Assembly (NCBI GenBank): GCA_910575795.1
Contig: CAJTGE010000008.1
Coordinates: 106,392 to 170,391, forward strand
Direction of reading: 5' to 3'
Origin: Clostridiaceae bacterium
GTDB lineage: Bacteria; Bacillota; Clostridia; Lachnospirales; Lachnospiraceae
Length of the DNA: 64,000 bases
The position numbers were made by a program, and so were the translations under genes. Under the pieces are notes generated by a model, which searched no databases, was not told where the DNA came from, and saw only the letters and a list, made by a program, of their open reading frames with translations. The stretch's first letter is position 1. Each line of letters opens with the position of its first letter. Below, piece after piece: positions 35,150-42,285 of this stretch.

Positions 35150-35235
35150 AGTTTTTATACAAATTGCACAAAAATAAAAGTTTAAAACATATAAATTACA
35201 CAAAATATTTTTTTTCAAGCTCAAAAAAACGCGGT

Positions 35236-35254
35236 TTGGCATCGATCATGCTTT
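35236..35254 (+). promoter_or_regulatory. Sigma-54 (-24/-12) promoter of dpaL
   Basis: TTGGCAT-CGATC-ATGCTTT places GG and GC exactly 10 nt apart, as in the TTGGCAC-N5-TTGCTTT consensus. It lies 34 bp before the ATG at 35288. The spacing rules out TTGGCA/TATACT as a sigma-70 pair (12 bp). Confidence 0.75.
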
Positions 35255-35287
35255 ATACTAAGAGTATAACAACAAGGAGGAACAGCT

Positions 35288-36490
35288 ATGAAAGATGAAT
35301 TACAGTTGATTCAGTATCCGGAGAATTCCGATGAGAAGTACAACCTGGATTTTATGAGTCTGGAGAATGCAAAGAAGGTTCAGGCTTTCCACGCAAGCTT
35401 TCCTGTCTATAAGGAGACTCCGCTGGCAGTCTTAAGGGAAACGGCAGGACTTCTGGGAATAGATAACATCTATGTAAAGGATGAGTCGTACCGCTTTGGC
35501 CTGAATGCCTTTAAGGTTTTGGGCGGAAGCTATGCGATTGGCAATTATCTGGCGCAGAAGCTGGGAAAGACGCTCTCAGAGATGCCGTATGAACGCCTGG
35601 TGTCAGAAGAGGTGAGGAAGGAACTGGGAGACATCACCTTTGTGACAGCCACAGACGGAAATCACGGGCGGGGCGTCGCCTGGACGGCCGGCCAGCTCAG
35701 ACAGAGGGCGGTTGTGTATATGCCAAAGGGAAGCGCCGCAGAGAGACTGGAAAATATCCGGGCAGAGGGGGCGGAAGCTTCCATCACAGATTTAAACTAC
35801 GACGGGGCGGTCCGCCTGGCCAATCGGCAGGCGCAGGAAAAGGGCTGGGTCATGGTGCAGGATACGGCGTGGGAGGGGTATGAGGACATTCCGCAGTGGA
35901 TCATGCAGGGATACGGAACCATGGGGTATGAGGCATATACCCAGCTTCCTGAGAAACCCACGCACATCTTCCTTCAGGCAGGAGTGGGTTCCATGGCGGG
36001 CGCTGTCGCGGGCTTCTTTGCCGGAGTATACGGGAAAGACAGGCCGATCATCACGATTGTAGAGCCTGACAAGGCGGACTGCATCTTCCGCACCGCTAAA
36101 GCGGCCGATGGCAGGCTCCATTTTGTCACCGGGGATATGGATACGATCATGGCCGGGCTTGCATGCGGAGAGCCCTGTAGCATCGGCTGGAATGTCCTCA
36201 AGGATTATGCGGATTATTTTATCTCCTGCCCGGATTATATGGCGGCGCAGGGGATGCGGATTCTGGGCAATCCCGCGGCGGGTGACAGCCGGGTGATTGC
36301 CGGGGAGAGCGGCGCGGCGGCGTTTGGCTGCGTGAGTGAGATTCTCAGAAATCCGCGGTATGCACAAATCAAAGAACGACTGAAGCTTAATAAAACATCC
36401 AGAGCGCTTTTCTTTAACACAGAAGGAGACACGGACAGGGAAAATTACCGTTCCATCGTCTGGGACGGGATCTACGGAAGGCCAGTTTAA
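35288..36490 (+). CDS. dpaL: Diaminopropionate ammonia-lyase
   Basis: A 400-aa fold-type II PLP enzyme that splits 2,3-diaminopropionate into pyruvate and ammonia. The PLP lysine lies in RFGLNAFKVLGGSYA; TDGNHGRGVAWTA, a Gly-rich LQAGVGSMAGAVAGFF loop and GESGAAAFG complete the active site. It starts after AACAAGGAGG. In Enterobacteria the homologous gene ygeX follows the sigma-54 activator gene ygeV and is followed by ygeY, the same order as here, but here both neighbours are broken. Expression may be lost without its activator. Confidence 0.93.
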   Translation: MKDELQLIQYPENSDEKYNLDFMSLENAKKVQAFHASFPVYKETPLAVLRETAGLLGIDNIYVKDESYRFGLNAFKVLGGSYAIGNYLAQKLGKTLSEMPYERLVSEEVRKELGDITFVTATDGNHGRGVAWTAGQLRQRAVVYMPKGSAAERLENIRAEGAEASITDLNYDGAVRLANRQAQEKGWVMVQDTAWEGYEDIPQWIMQGYGTMGYEAYTQLPEKPTHIFLQAGVGSMAGAVAGFFAGVYGKDRPIITIVEPDKADCIFRTAKAADGRLHFVTGDMDTIMAGLACGEPCSIGWNVLKDYADYFISCPDYMAAQGMRILGNPAAGDSRVIAGESGAAAFGCVSEILRNPRYAQIKERLKLNKTSRALFFNTEGDTDRENYRSIVWDGIYGRPV

Positions 36491-36581
36491 CGCAGGGCTG
36501 ATGCGCCCGCCGGGGCATGTTTCAAATGCGCTCCGGATCGGGCTTAAGTTTAAGAAAAAAATATAATCAGGAGGTATGAAT

Positions 36582-36962
36582 ATGAATAAAGCGCGTGAGG
36601 AACAGGTAGTGGCATTGTGCCGGGAAATGATTCAGCAGAGGAGCTATTCCGGGGAAGAGGCCGGGGTGGTAAAGGTGCTGTCCGCCCATATGGAGAAGAT
36701 GGGGTTTGACGAGGTGACAGTGGATACGTACGGAAATATCATCGGCTGCATAAAAGGAAAAAGGCCGGGAAAAAAGCTTCTGTTTGACGGACATATCGAT
36801 ACGGTTCCGGTGACAGAGGAAAAGGAGTGGCAGTATCCGCCCTTTGCCGCCGAAATCCACGACGGAAAGATCTACGGCCGGGGAACCAGCGACATGAAGG
36901 GCGCGGTAGCGGCCCTGGCTACGTTACTGGCAGGCTTTGAATCTGCACAGTGTATCACATAA
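36582..36962 (+). pseudogene. Truncated YgeY-like M20 peptidase
   Basis: A 126-aa frame starting at an ATG after AGGAGG. It keeps the N-terminus and first metal-binding motif of the M20 family (LLFDGHIDTVPV, IYGRGTSDMKGAVAALATLL) but stops where about 300 more residues are expected. The truncation lies beside an 11-bp inverted repeat (CTTTGAATCTG at 36935-36945 and CAGATTCAAAG at 36996-37006), possibly the scar of a rearrangement. It should be inactive. The following 36963-37142 stretch is AT-rich with no gene. Confidence 0.85.
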
Positions 36963-37142
36963 TATATGTCTGGTCTGTGTAATAGGGTATTTTTACAGAT
37001 TCAAAGATGCGCTGATAAAAAAGTCAGAGCGGGATTTTGGGAGCTTTAGTAATCCAATAACAGAATAAGGAGCAGATTTTAAGGATGTATAGTTTCAAAG
37101 AGTGGTATACCTGACAAAAAACGATATAGTTTAATATCAGGA

Positions 37143-37171
37143 TTGAAATGATGGTATAATTATTGTATAAT
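37143..37171 (+). promoter_or_regulatory. Promoter of the AT-rich membrane protein gene
   Basis: TTGAAA, 17-bp spacer, TATAAT, about 40 bp upstream of the GTG at 37211. Confidence 0.6.
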
Positions 37172-37210
37172 ATATACTGTTGAGAAGATAAAAATGTCTT
37201 CCATTGTTAA

Positions 37211-37924
37211 GTGAAATCAGCCGCAAAGGCAGGCGCGGAGAGACTCTGGGAGTACATCATACAGAAAGGGACAAAATTGAAAAAAGAATTTCGTTTATTT
37301 TTATCCTTAACAGCCAGTCTGGTAATCATGTTTATTTTTTGCATGATTGGCTGGAACCGCGAATTTGACATACGGGATGCGCATAGATTTTTAAGAGACA
37401 TGCCCTTTTCGTTTATGAACACATTTAACTGTTTTATTATAATAATTTTTGCGTTTTTATTCATACTAATTGACTATAACAGGAAACAAAAAATTCTCAA
37501 AAGAAGCTTGATCCTATTTGTATTGACGCTTAGTTTTGTTACAATTACGGCGATTAAAAATTATATTTATTATTCAGAGGAAATCAGGATATTGAATAAA
37601 CGTTATGCAGAAAATATCGATATGGGGGATTACAGGCGCTTTTTAGAAGACGGCGCGTCTGCGGCTGTATATATCTATGCGGGCGGATGGGAAGAGAAGG
37701 AACATGCTTTTTCACTTGTCAGAAATTATGCATATTCCGAACAAACAAAAGTATACTACATGTTCAGTGATGAAATGCCTGCCAGGGAACTTGTAAATAC
37801 CTTTCAAACCGCCTCATTTCCCGGCATTGTATTTATAGAAAATGGTGAAATTGTCCGGATAATGAATTATTCCGAAATTTGCACATGGTTATCAGATTAC
37901 GAGAACGTTTCTATAACATATTAA
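37211..37924 (+). CDS. Membrane protein with a C-terminal thioredoxin-like domain, unknown function
   Basis: 237 aa if it begins at GTG 37211; a TTG at 37276 would give a shorter protein beginning LKKEFRLFLSL. Three hydrophobic stretches are present: LFLSLTASLVIMFIFCMI, NTFNCFIIIIFAFLFILI and LILFVLTLSFVTITAI. They precede a region with AAVYIYAGGWEEKEHAF and FPGIVFIENGEIVRI, a pattern like the strand and cis-Pro loop of thioredoxin folds but lacking a CxxC. It is far more AT-rich than its neighbours and sits at a truncation point, which suggests foreign origin. The function is unknown. Confidence 0.6.
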   Translation: MKSAAKAGAERLWEYIIQKGTKLKKEFRLFLSLTASLVIMFIFCMIGWNREFDIRDAHRFLRDMPFSFMNTFNCFIIIIFAFLFILIDYNRKQKILKRSLILFVLTLSFVTITAIKNYIYYSEEIRILNKRYAENIDMGDYRRFLEDGASAAVYIYAGGWEEKEHAFSLVRNYAYSEQTKVYYMFSDEMPARELVNTFQTASFPGIVFIENGEIVRIMNYSEICTWLSDYENVSITY

Positions 37925-37970
37925 TTAGCTTTTTAGCTGATTCATATGAAATTTCGTTAAAATATATACA

Positions 37971-38013
37971 GTAACAGTTCAGATAATCCTGAATTGTTAC
38001 GGCATATTTTTTT
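37971..38013 (+). terminator. Terminator after the AT-rich gene
   Basis: GTAACAGTTCAG-ATAATC-CTGAATTGTTAC (12-bp stem, one mismatch), then ATTTTTTT. Confidence 0.75.
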
Positions 38014-38112
38014 ATAAAAAATCTATTGGCCTACCCTCAATATTGGTTGCATTACGGATTATATATCCATCCGCAATCCGTCACGATTGGTAGTGGCGGC
38101 TGTTTTCCGCCC

Positions 38113-38190
38113 TTAAAGATTGTGTAGCACAACCATGAGGGCGCAAATGAATATTCCAGTCTGGATCAGATCCTGATATGTAATATACAT
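38113..38190 (-). CDS. Holin-like type I toxin peptide
   Basis: A 25-aa peptide too short for normal gene calls: MYITYQDLIQTGIFICALMVVLHNL. It begins at an ATG preceded by GGAGGGATTGCGA. The start (MxxTYQDLIQxGIFI) is the hallmark of the putative holin-like toxin family, whose single transmembrane helix damages membranes when not silenced by an antisense RNA. A GC-rich hairpin (GGCGG/CCGCC) just past its stop may end the mRNA. It sits alone in the 37925-38690 gap. A related peptide is at 63318. Confidence 0.7.
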   Translation of the reverse strand: MYITYQDLIQTGIFICALMVVLHNL

Positions 38191-38327
38191 TCGCAATCCC
38201 TCCGTTCTTTCATCTGGAGGGTAAGCCGCCTTGAGGCTCTTTGGTTTCCCATAAATTTACTATAAAATATGTTCCATAATTCGACAATATAATTTTGATG
38301 AAGACACATCTGAATACATATAATTCA

Positions 38328-38490
38328 CAGCCTTCCAGTAACGTAGCCAGCGTCAGGTTCCATATCCATAAGGAACCCGTAGAAAACCGCCGGCGCTTAG
38401 CGAGGTCTTTTCGAGCTTAGCGTCCGCTGCGCTTTTCTCCGAGCGGGAGCGGGGTTCCGTTGGATATGGAACCTGACGCTGGCGGCCCGC
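38328..38490 (+). repeat. Covarying-stem hairpin element, copy 1
   Basis: The outer stem GCCAGCGTCAGGTTCCATAT, then CCA (38346-38368), pairs perfectly over 23 bp with TGGATATGGAACC and TGACGCTGGC (38461-38483). Inside is a ~90-bp core beginning TAAGGAACCC and ending GGGGTTCCGT, with AGAAAACCGCC, CTTAGCGAGGTCTTTTCGAG and CTTAGCG. A second copy at 48946 conserves the core and outer flank but has different stem bases. The element sits about 50 bp upstream of the rpmG promoter. Confidence 0.85.
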
Positions 38491-38540
38491 TCACAACTCT
38501 CTCCGGCCAGCATTATCCCACCCGCCTCACGAAAAAAACA

Positions 38541-38569
38541 TTGACGAATCCCCCAATCTATGGTATAGT
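38541..38569 (+). promoter_or_regulatory. Promoter of the rpmG-secE-nusG-rplKA operon
   Basis: TTGACG, 17-bp spacer, TATAGT, about 120 bp upstream of rpmG. Confidence 0.75.
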
Positions 38570-38690
38570 ATACGGGCGAATGGAAGAAGAAAGGTCTTTT
38601 TTTTATGCTCAAAAACAGCCCCCAACAGCCGTTTTCATAGCCATGAGAAAAGACTGCAAATGAACAAAGAATCAGATGGAGGTGGAAGTC

Positions 38691-38840
38691 GTGCGCACAA
38701 GAATCACACTGGCATGTACGGAATGCAAACAGCGCAATTACAACATGACCAAGGATAAGAAGACTCATCCTGACAGAATGGAAACCAAAAAATACTGCAA
38801 GTTCTGCAGAACACACACGCTGCACAAGGAGACGAAGTAA
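38691..38840 (+). CDS. rpmG: Ribosomal protein bL33
   Basis: A 49-aa protein starting at GTG after GGAGGTGG. It has the zinc-binding pairs [11 protein letters not shown] and [17 protein letters not shown] (CxxC twice), so this is the Cys-containing form of L33. It opens the operon with secE, nusG, rplK and rplA. Too short for a default gene search, but unmistakable. Confidence 0.95.
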   Translation: MRTRITLACTECKQRNYNMTKDKKTHPDRMETKKYCKFCRTHTLHKETK

Positions 38841-38895
38841 CGTTACGGATCGGACGAAAAGCCGGGCATCCGCGTAAAGACTTTGGAGGACAGTA

Positions 38896-39099
38896 ATGGG
38901 CGATACAGAAAATACCAAAAAAGCTCCGAAACAGAGCTTTTGGAAAGGCTTAAAGGCTGAGTACAGAAAGATCATCTGGCCTGACAGGGAGACGGTCATG
39001 AAGCAGACGGGAGCCGTAATCGCTGTTTCCGTTGCTCTGGGACTGATCATTGCGGCGCTGGACACGGTGATCGTGTTCGGGCTGCACTTTGTAATGTAA
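38896..39099 (+). CDS. secE: Preprotein translocase subunit SecE
   Basis: A 67-aa protein with a basic cytoplasmic stretch (FWKGLKAEYRKIIWPDRETV), the conserved amphipathic region of SecE, and one C-terminal transmembrane helix (GAVIAVSVALGLIIAALDTVIVFG). It clamps the SecY channel in the membrane. It starts at an ATG after GGAGG, 55 bp after rpmG. Confidence 0.95.
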   Translation: MGDTENTKKAPKQSFWKGLKAEYRKIIWPDRETVMKQTGAVIAVSVALGLIIAALDTVIVFGLHFVM

Positions 39100-39119
39100 A
39101 AAGGGGCAGGGGAGAGAAT

Positions 39120-39635
39120 ATGTCAGAAGCAAATTGGTATGTAGTGCATACGTATTCCGGCTATGAGAATAAGGTCAAGGTCGATATTGAGAAGACCATC
39201 GAGAACCGTAAGCTTCAGGATCAGATACTGGAGGTGTCTGTGCCGATGCAGGATGTCCAGGAGCTTAAAAACGGGGCGAACAAGCTGGTTGCCAAAAAGA
39301 TGTTTCCCGGATATGTGCTGATCAACATGGTCATGAACGACGATACATGGTATGTCGTGCGGAACACCCGAGGTGTAACAGGCTTTGTCGGTCCGGGCTC
39401 CAAGCCGGTTCCGCTGACTGAAGAGGAGATGAACAATCTCGGTTTCAGGGCGGCCATAACGGCAGCCAGCTTTGAGGTCGGCGATATGATCAGCGTTACC
39501 GCAGGGGCGTGGAAGGATACGGTCGGCGCCGTTACCTCCATCAATGAGCCCAGGCAGACCCTGACTATTAATGTAGAAATGTTCGGCCGCGAAACGCCGG
39601 TTGAATTAAACTTCACAGATGTAAAGAAGATGTAA
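39120..39635 (+). CDS. nusG: Transcription termination/antitermination factor NusG
   Basis: 171 aa. The NGN domain begins NWYVVHTYSGYENKVK and includes MFPGYVLINMVMNDDTWYVVR and TRGVTGFVG. A C-terminal KOW motif, VGDMISVTAGAWKDTVGAVTSI, follows. It couples RNA polymerase to ribosomes or Rho. It starts 20 bp after secE, in the conserved secE-nusG-rplK order. Confidence 0.96.
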   Translation: MSEANWYVVHTYSGYENKVKVDIEKTIENRKLQDQILEVSVPMQDVQELKNGANKLVAKKMFPGYVLINMVMNDDTWYVVRNTRGVTGFVGPGSKPVPLTEEEMNNLGFRAAITAASFEVGDMISVTAGAWKDTVGAVTSINEPRQTLTINVEMFGRETPVELNFTDVKKM

Positions 39636-39749
39636 GACAGCCTTTTTATAAAGGCCGTGGGAGGGAAAAAGGCTGCTGTGAGTCTGATTTGTTCGGACAG
39701 CGGCAAAACATCCCCGCAATTACCACATTTTATTAGGAGGTGCCAAACG

Positions 39750-40172
39750 ATGGCAAAGAAAGTAACAGGCTATATCAAATTACAGATTCCTGCAGGCAAG
39801 GCAACACCGGCTCCGCCAGTCGGCCCGGCTCTGGGCCAGCACGGCGTGAATATCGTACAGTTTACAAAGGAGTTTAATGCGAGGACAGCGGATCAGGGCG
39901 ATCTGGTTATCCCGGTTGTGATTACCGTATATGCGGACAGAAGCTTCAGCTTTATCACCAAGACTCCTCCGGCCGCCGTTCTGTTAAAGAAGGCATGCAA
40001 GATTAAATCCGGCTCCGCGGTTCCGAATAAGACAAAGGTAGCTTCTATTTCCAAAGAAGAGCTCCAGAAGATCGCTGAGTTAAAGATGCCGGACTTAAAT
40101 GCCGCCAGCCTTGAGGCTGCCATGAGCATGATCGCAGGCACGGCAAGAAGTATGGGTATCACTGTTGAGTAA
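39750..40172 (+). CDS. rplK: Ribosomal protein uL11
   Basis: A 140-aa protein starting at the ATG at 39750 after TAGGAGG; a longer in-frame opening from 39657 is not preferred. Signature regions are [27 protein letters not shown] at the N-terminus and the rRNA-binding C-terminal domain with [13 protein letters not shown]. It forms the GTPase-associated stalk base with 23S rRNA. Confidence 0.97.
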   Translation: MAKKVTGYIKLQIPAGKATPAPPVGPALGQHGVNIVQFTKEFNARTADQGDLVIPVVITVYADRSFSFITKTPPAAVLLKKACKIKSGSAVPNKTKVASISKEELQKIAELKMPDLNAASLEAAMSMIAGTARSMGITVE

Positions 40173-40245
40173 GAGACGTTCTTCGGATCAGGACGATCAC
40201 GTGGGAGGGAATTCCCGACAATACCACTAGGAGGTTATGTTAGAA

Positions 40246-40941
40246 ATGAAAAGAGGAAAAAGATACGCAGAGGCTGCTAAGTTAGTAGACCGCATGAATC
40301 TTTACGACACTGCGGAGGCCATCTCCATTGTGAAGAAGGCCGCTGTAGCTAAATTTGATGAGACTGTTGAGGCCCATATCAGAACCGGATGCGACGGACG
40401 CCATGCGGATCAGCAGATCCGCGGCGCGGTTGTACTGCCGCACGGAACAGGTAAGACGGTTCGTATCCTTGTATTTGCCAAGGGGGCAAAGGCGGACGAG
40501 GCTCAGGCTGCCGGCGCGGACTATGTAGGCGCTGAGGAGCTGATCCCGAGAATCCAGAATGAGGGCTGGCTGGACTTCGATGTTGTGGTAGCCACGCCGG
40601 ATATGATGGGCGTTGTGGGACGTCTGGGCCGTATCCTCGGACCCAAAGGCTTAATGCCGAACCCCAAGGCAGGCACCGTAACCATGGATGTAACCAAGGC
40701 GATCAACGATATCAAGGCCGGTAAGATTGAGTACAGGCTTGATAAGACAAATATTATTCACGTGCCAGTGGGTAAAGCTTCTTTCACAGAGGAGCAGTTA
40801 GCGGACAACTTCCAGACGCTTATGGATGCAATCCTGAAAGCAAAGCCGGCCGCCGTTAAGGGCGCTTACTTAAAGAGCGTGACCCTGACCTCCACCATGG
40901 GGCCGGGCGTAAAGCTTAATGTAGGCAGGCTGATGAACTAA
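40246..40941 (+). CDS. rplA: Ribosomal protein uL1
   Basis: A 231-aa protein. The ATG at 40246 is preferred over 40237 because AGGAGG at 40229-40234 is too close to the earlier codon. Recognisable are [58 protein letters not shown] and [17 protein letters not shown]. It binds 23S rRNA at the L1 stalk and can repress its own operon. Unusually, rplJ and rplL do not follow; the operon ends here. Confidence 0.96.
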   Translation: MKRGKRYAEAAKLVDRMNLYDTAEAISIVKKAAVAKFDETVEAHIRTGCDGRHADQQIRGAVVLPHGTGKTVRILVFAKGAKADEAQAAGADYVGAEELIPRIQNEGWLDFDVVVATPDMMGVVGRLGRILGPKGLMPNPKAGTVTMDVTKAINDIKAGKIEYRLDKTNIIHVPVGKASFTEEQLADNFQTLMDAILKAKPAAVKGAYLKSVTLTSTMGPGVKLNVGRLMN

Positions 40942-40971
40942 CCGGAACGGAGAGCACGGGACGGTTGGCTG

Positions 40972-41075
40972 AGAATCAGGATGCGATAGAATCAATCACG
41001 CGGCTGTCAGAAGTTCTGGAAGCCGTTGTGAGAAACGCAAATGATTGGCAGCGGTTCAGATAACCTGAACTGTTA
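40972..41075. other. Intergenic segment after rplA with a GTTCAG hairpin
   Basis: About 90 bp read without stops from TTG (LAENQDAIESITRLSEVLEA) and end in TTCAGATAA, possibly a decayed small gene. At 41051 the segment holds GCGGTTCAG-ATAAC-CTGAACTG, the same hairpin type as at 37971. No function is proposed. Confidence 0.3.
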
Positions 41076-41090
41076 CAGCAATTGAACCAT

Positions 41091-41131
41091 AAAACCGGAG
41101 TTCGGCGGATGAGGCCAGGCTCCGGTTTTTT
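41091..41131 (+). terminator. Terminator between rplA and the response regulator
   Basis: AACCGGAG pairs with CTCCGGTT, with a T6 run. It separates the ribosomal operon from the sugar genes. Confidence 0.8.
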
Positions 41132-41171
41132 ATGCATAGATCTGCGCAGAGGAAAAGGGGAGGGATACGCT

Positions 41172-42278
41172 GTGATAAAAATATTTTTGGCAGAGGATGA
41201 GGCCATCATCCGGCGGGGAATACGCGACAGCATTGACTGGGAGGCAAACGGGCTGGAATTCGTGGGCGAGGCCGGCGACGGTGAATACGCTTATCCCCTG
41301 ATATTAAAGACAGAGCCGGATATTCTCCTGACAGACGTCAAGATGCCCTTTATGGACGGGCTGGAGCTGAGCCGGCTGGTCAAGAAATCGCTTCCGAATA
41401 TCAAAATTATAATTCTGAGCGGCTATAATGAATTTGATTATGCCAAGGAAGCCATCAAGATCGGGATCAGTGATTATCTGCTAAAGCCCATCACGTCAGC
41501 CAGCCTGGTGGACGCCTTGAAACGGGTGGCGGAGACGATCCGCGAGGAGCGGGAGCGGACAAGGCTTCTGGAGCGGTATTTTGTCAGCTATGAAAAATAT
41601 ACGGAGTTTCTGGACAAGACGGATTACAGCGGCGTGGACCGGAAGCTGATTGAGGACTTTTTAAAGCTGGGATCTGTGGAGGAATGCGGCCCGTTCATTG
41701 ACGAATATTTCGCGGCGGTGGGGGAGCACAATTACAAATCGCTTCTGCTCAGGCAGTATATGACCGTCGATATCTTTTACTGCGTCCAGGAATTCCTCAA
41801 GTCCCTGAAGGTTGAGACGGATGAGATTCCGGAGACGCTGAGGGATATCAAGGAGATCCCCAAAGTGATCGGGGGCGTGGAGACAACGGTGGCTTATTTA
41901 AAGGCGCTGTTCCATTTCGCGCTGAGCGCGCGGGATAAATGTTCAAACGACCGTTACGGCAATCTGATACGGGAGGCCAGGGCTTATATTGCAGAGCACT
42001 TTGCAAGGAGTGATTTCTCGCTGAATATGATTTCCGCCCATATCGGAGTCAGCCCCAGCTATTTCAGCTCGATTTTTAAACAGGAGATGGGGCAGTCGTT
42101 TGTGGAATATTTAACAAAAGTCAGGATTGACAAGGCTTGCGAGCTTCTGAAATGCACGAACCTGCGGACCGCGGAGATCGGGGAGAGCGTGGGATACAAT
42201 GATCCGCACTATTTCAGCGCCACCTTCAAGAAAATCATGGGCCAGTCGCCCAAGGATTATAAGGCCGGGGAGAGCTAA
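41172..42278 (+). CDS. YesN-type response regulator with AraC output domain
   Basis: 368 aa. A CheY-like receiver (FLAEDE, phospho-Asp55 in LLTDVKMPFMDGLEL, YLLKPI) is joined by a helical linker to a C-terminal AraC domain. The two helix-turn-helix motifs are FSLNMISAHIGVSPSYFSSIF and RTAEIGESVGYNDPHYFSATF, ending MGQSPKDYKAG. The GTG at 41172 follows GGGGAGGG and is favoured over an ATG at 41082 because the terminator hairpin lies between. The cognate kinase follows by about 8 bp. It probably activates the sugar ABC operon downstream. Confidence 0.9.
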   Translation: MIKIFLAEDEAIIRRGIRDSIDWEANGLEFVGEAGDGEYAYPLILKTEPDILLTDVKMPFMDGLELSRLVKKSLPNIKIIILSGYNEFDYAKEAIKIGISDYLLKPITSASLVDALKRVAETIREERERTRLLERYFVSYEKYTEFLDKTDYSGVDRKLIEDFLKLGSVEECGPFIDEYFAAVGEHNYKSLLLRQYMTVDIFYCVQEFLKSLKVETDEIPETLRDIKEIPKVIGGVETTVAYLKALFHFALSARDKCSNDRYGNLIREARAYIAEHFARSDFSLNMISAHIGVSPSYFSSIFKQEMGQSFVEYLTKVRIDKACELLKCTNLRTAEIGESVGYNDPHYFSATFKKIMGQSPKDYKAGES

Positions 42279-42285
42279 GACAGGG

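Noticed and set aside
35236..35260. Sigma-70 promoter from TTGGCA and TATACT before dpaL
   Set aside because: The spacer would be only 12 bp; the sigma-54 pattern with 10 nt between GG and GC fits exactly.
38397..39065. 222-aa minus-strand frame over the hairpin element, rpmG and secE
   Set aside because: It runs antisense to rpmG and secE and across the palindromic repeat; no motif or ribosome site.
40972..41075. A short 32-codon gene after rplA
   Set aside because: TTG start without a ribosome site, no recognisable family and partly hairpin sequence; kept only as an intergenic remark.
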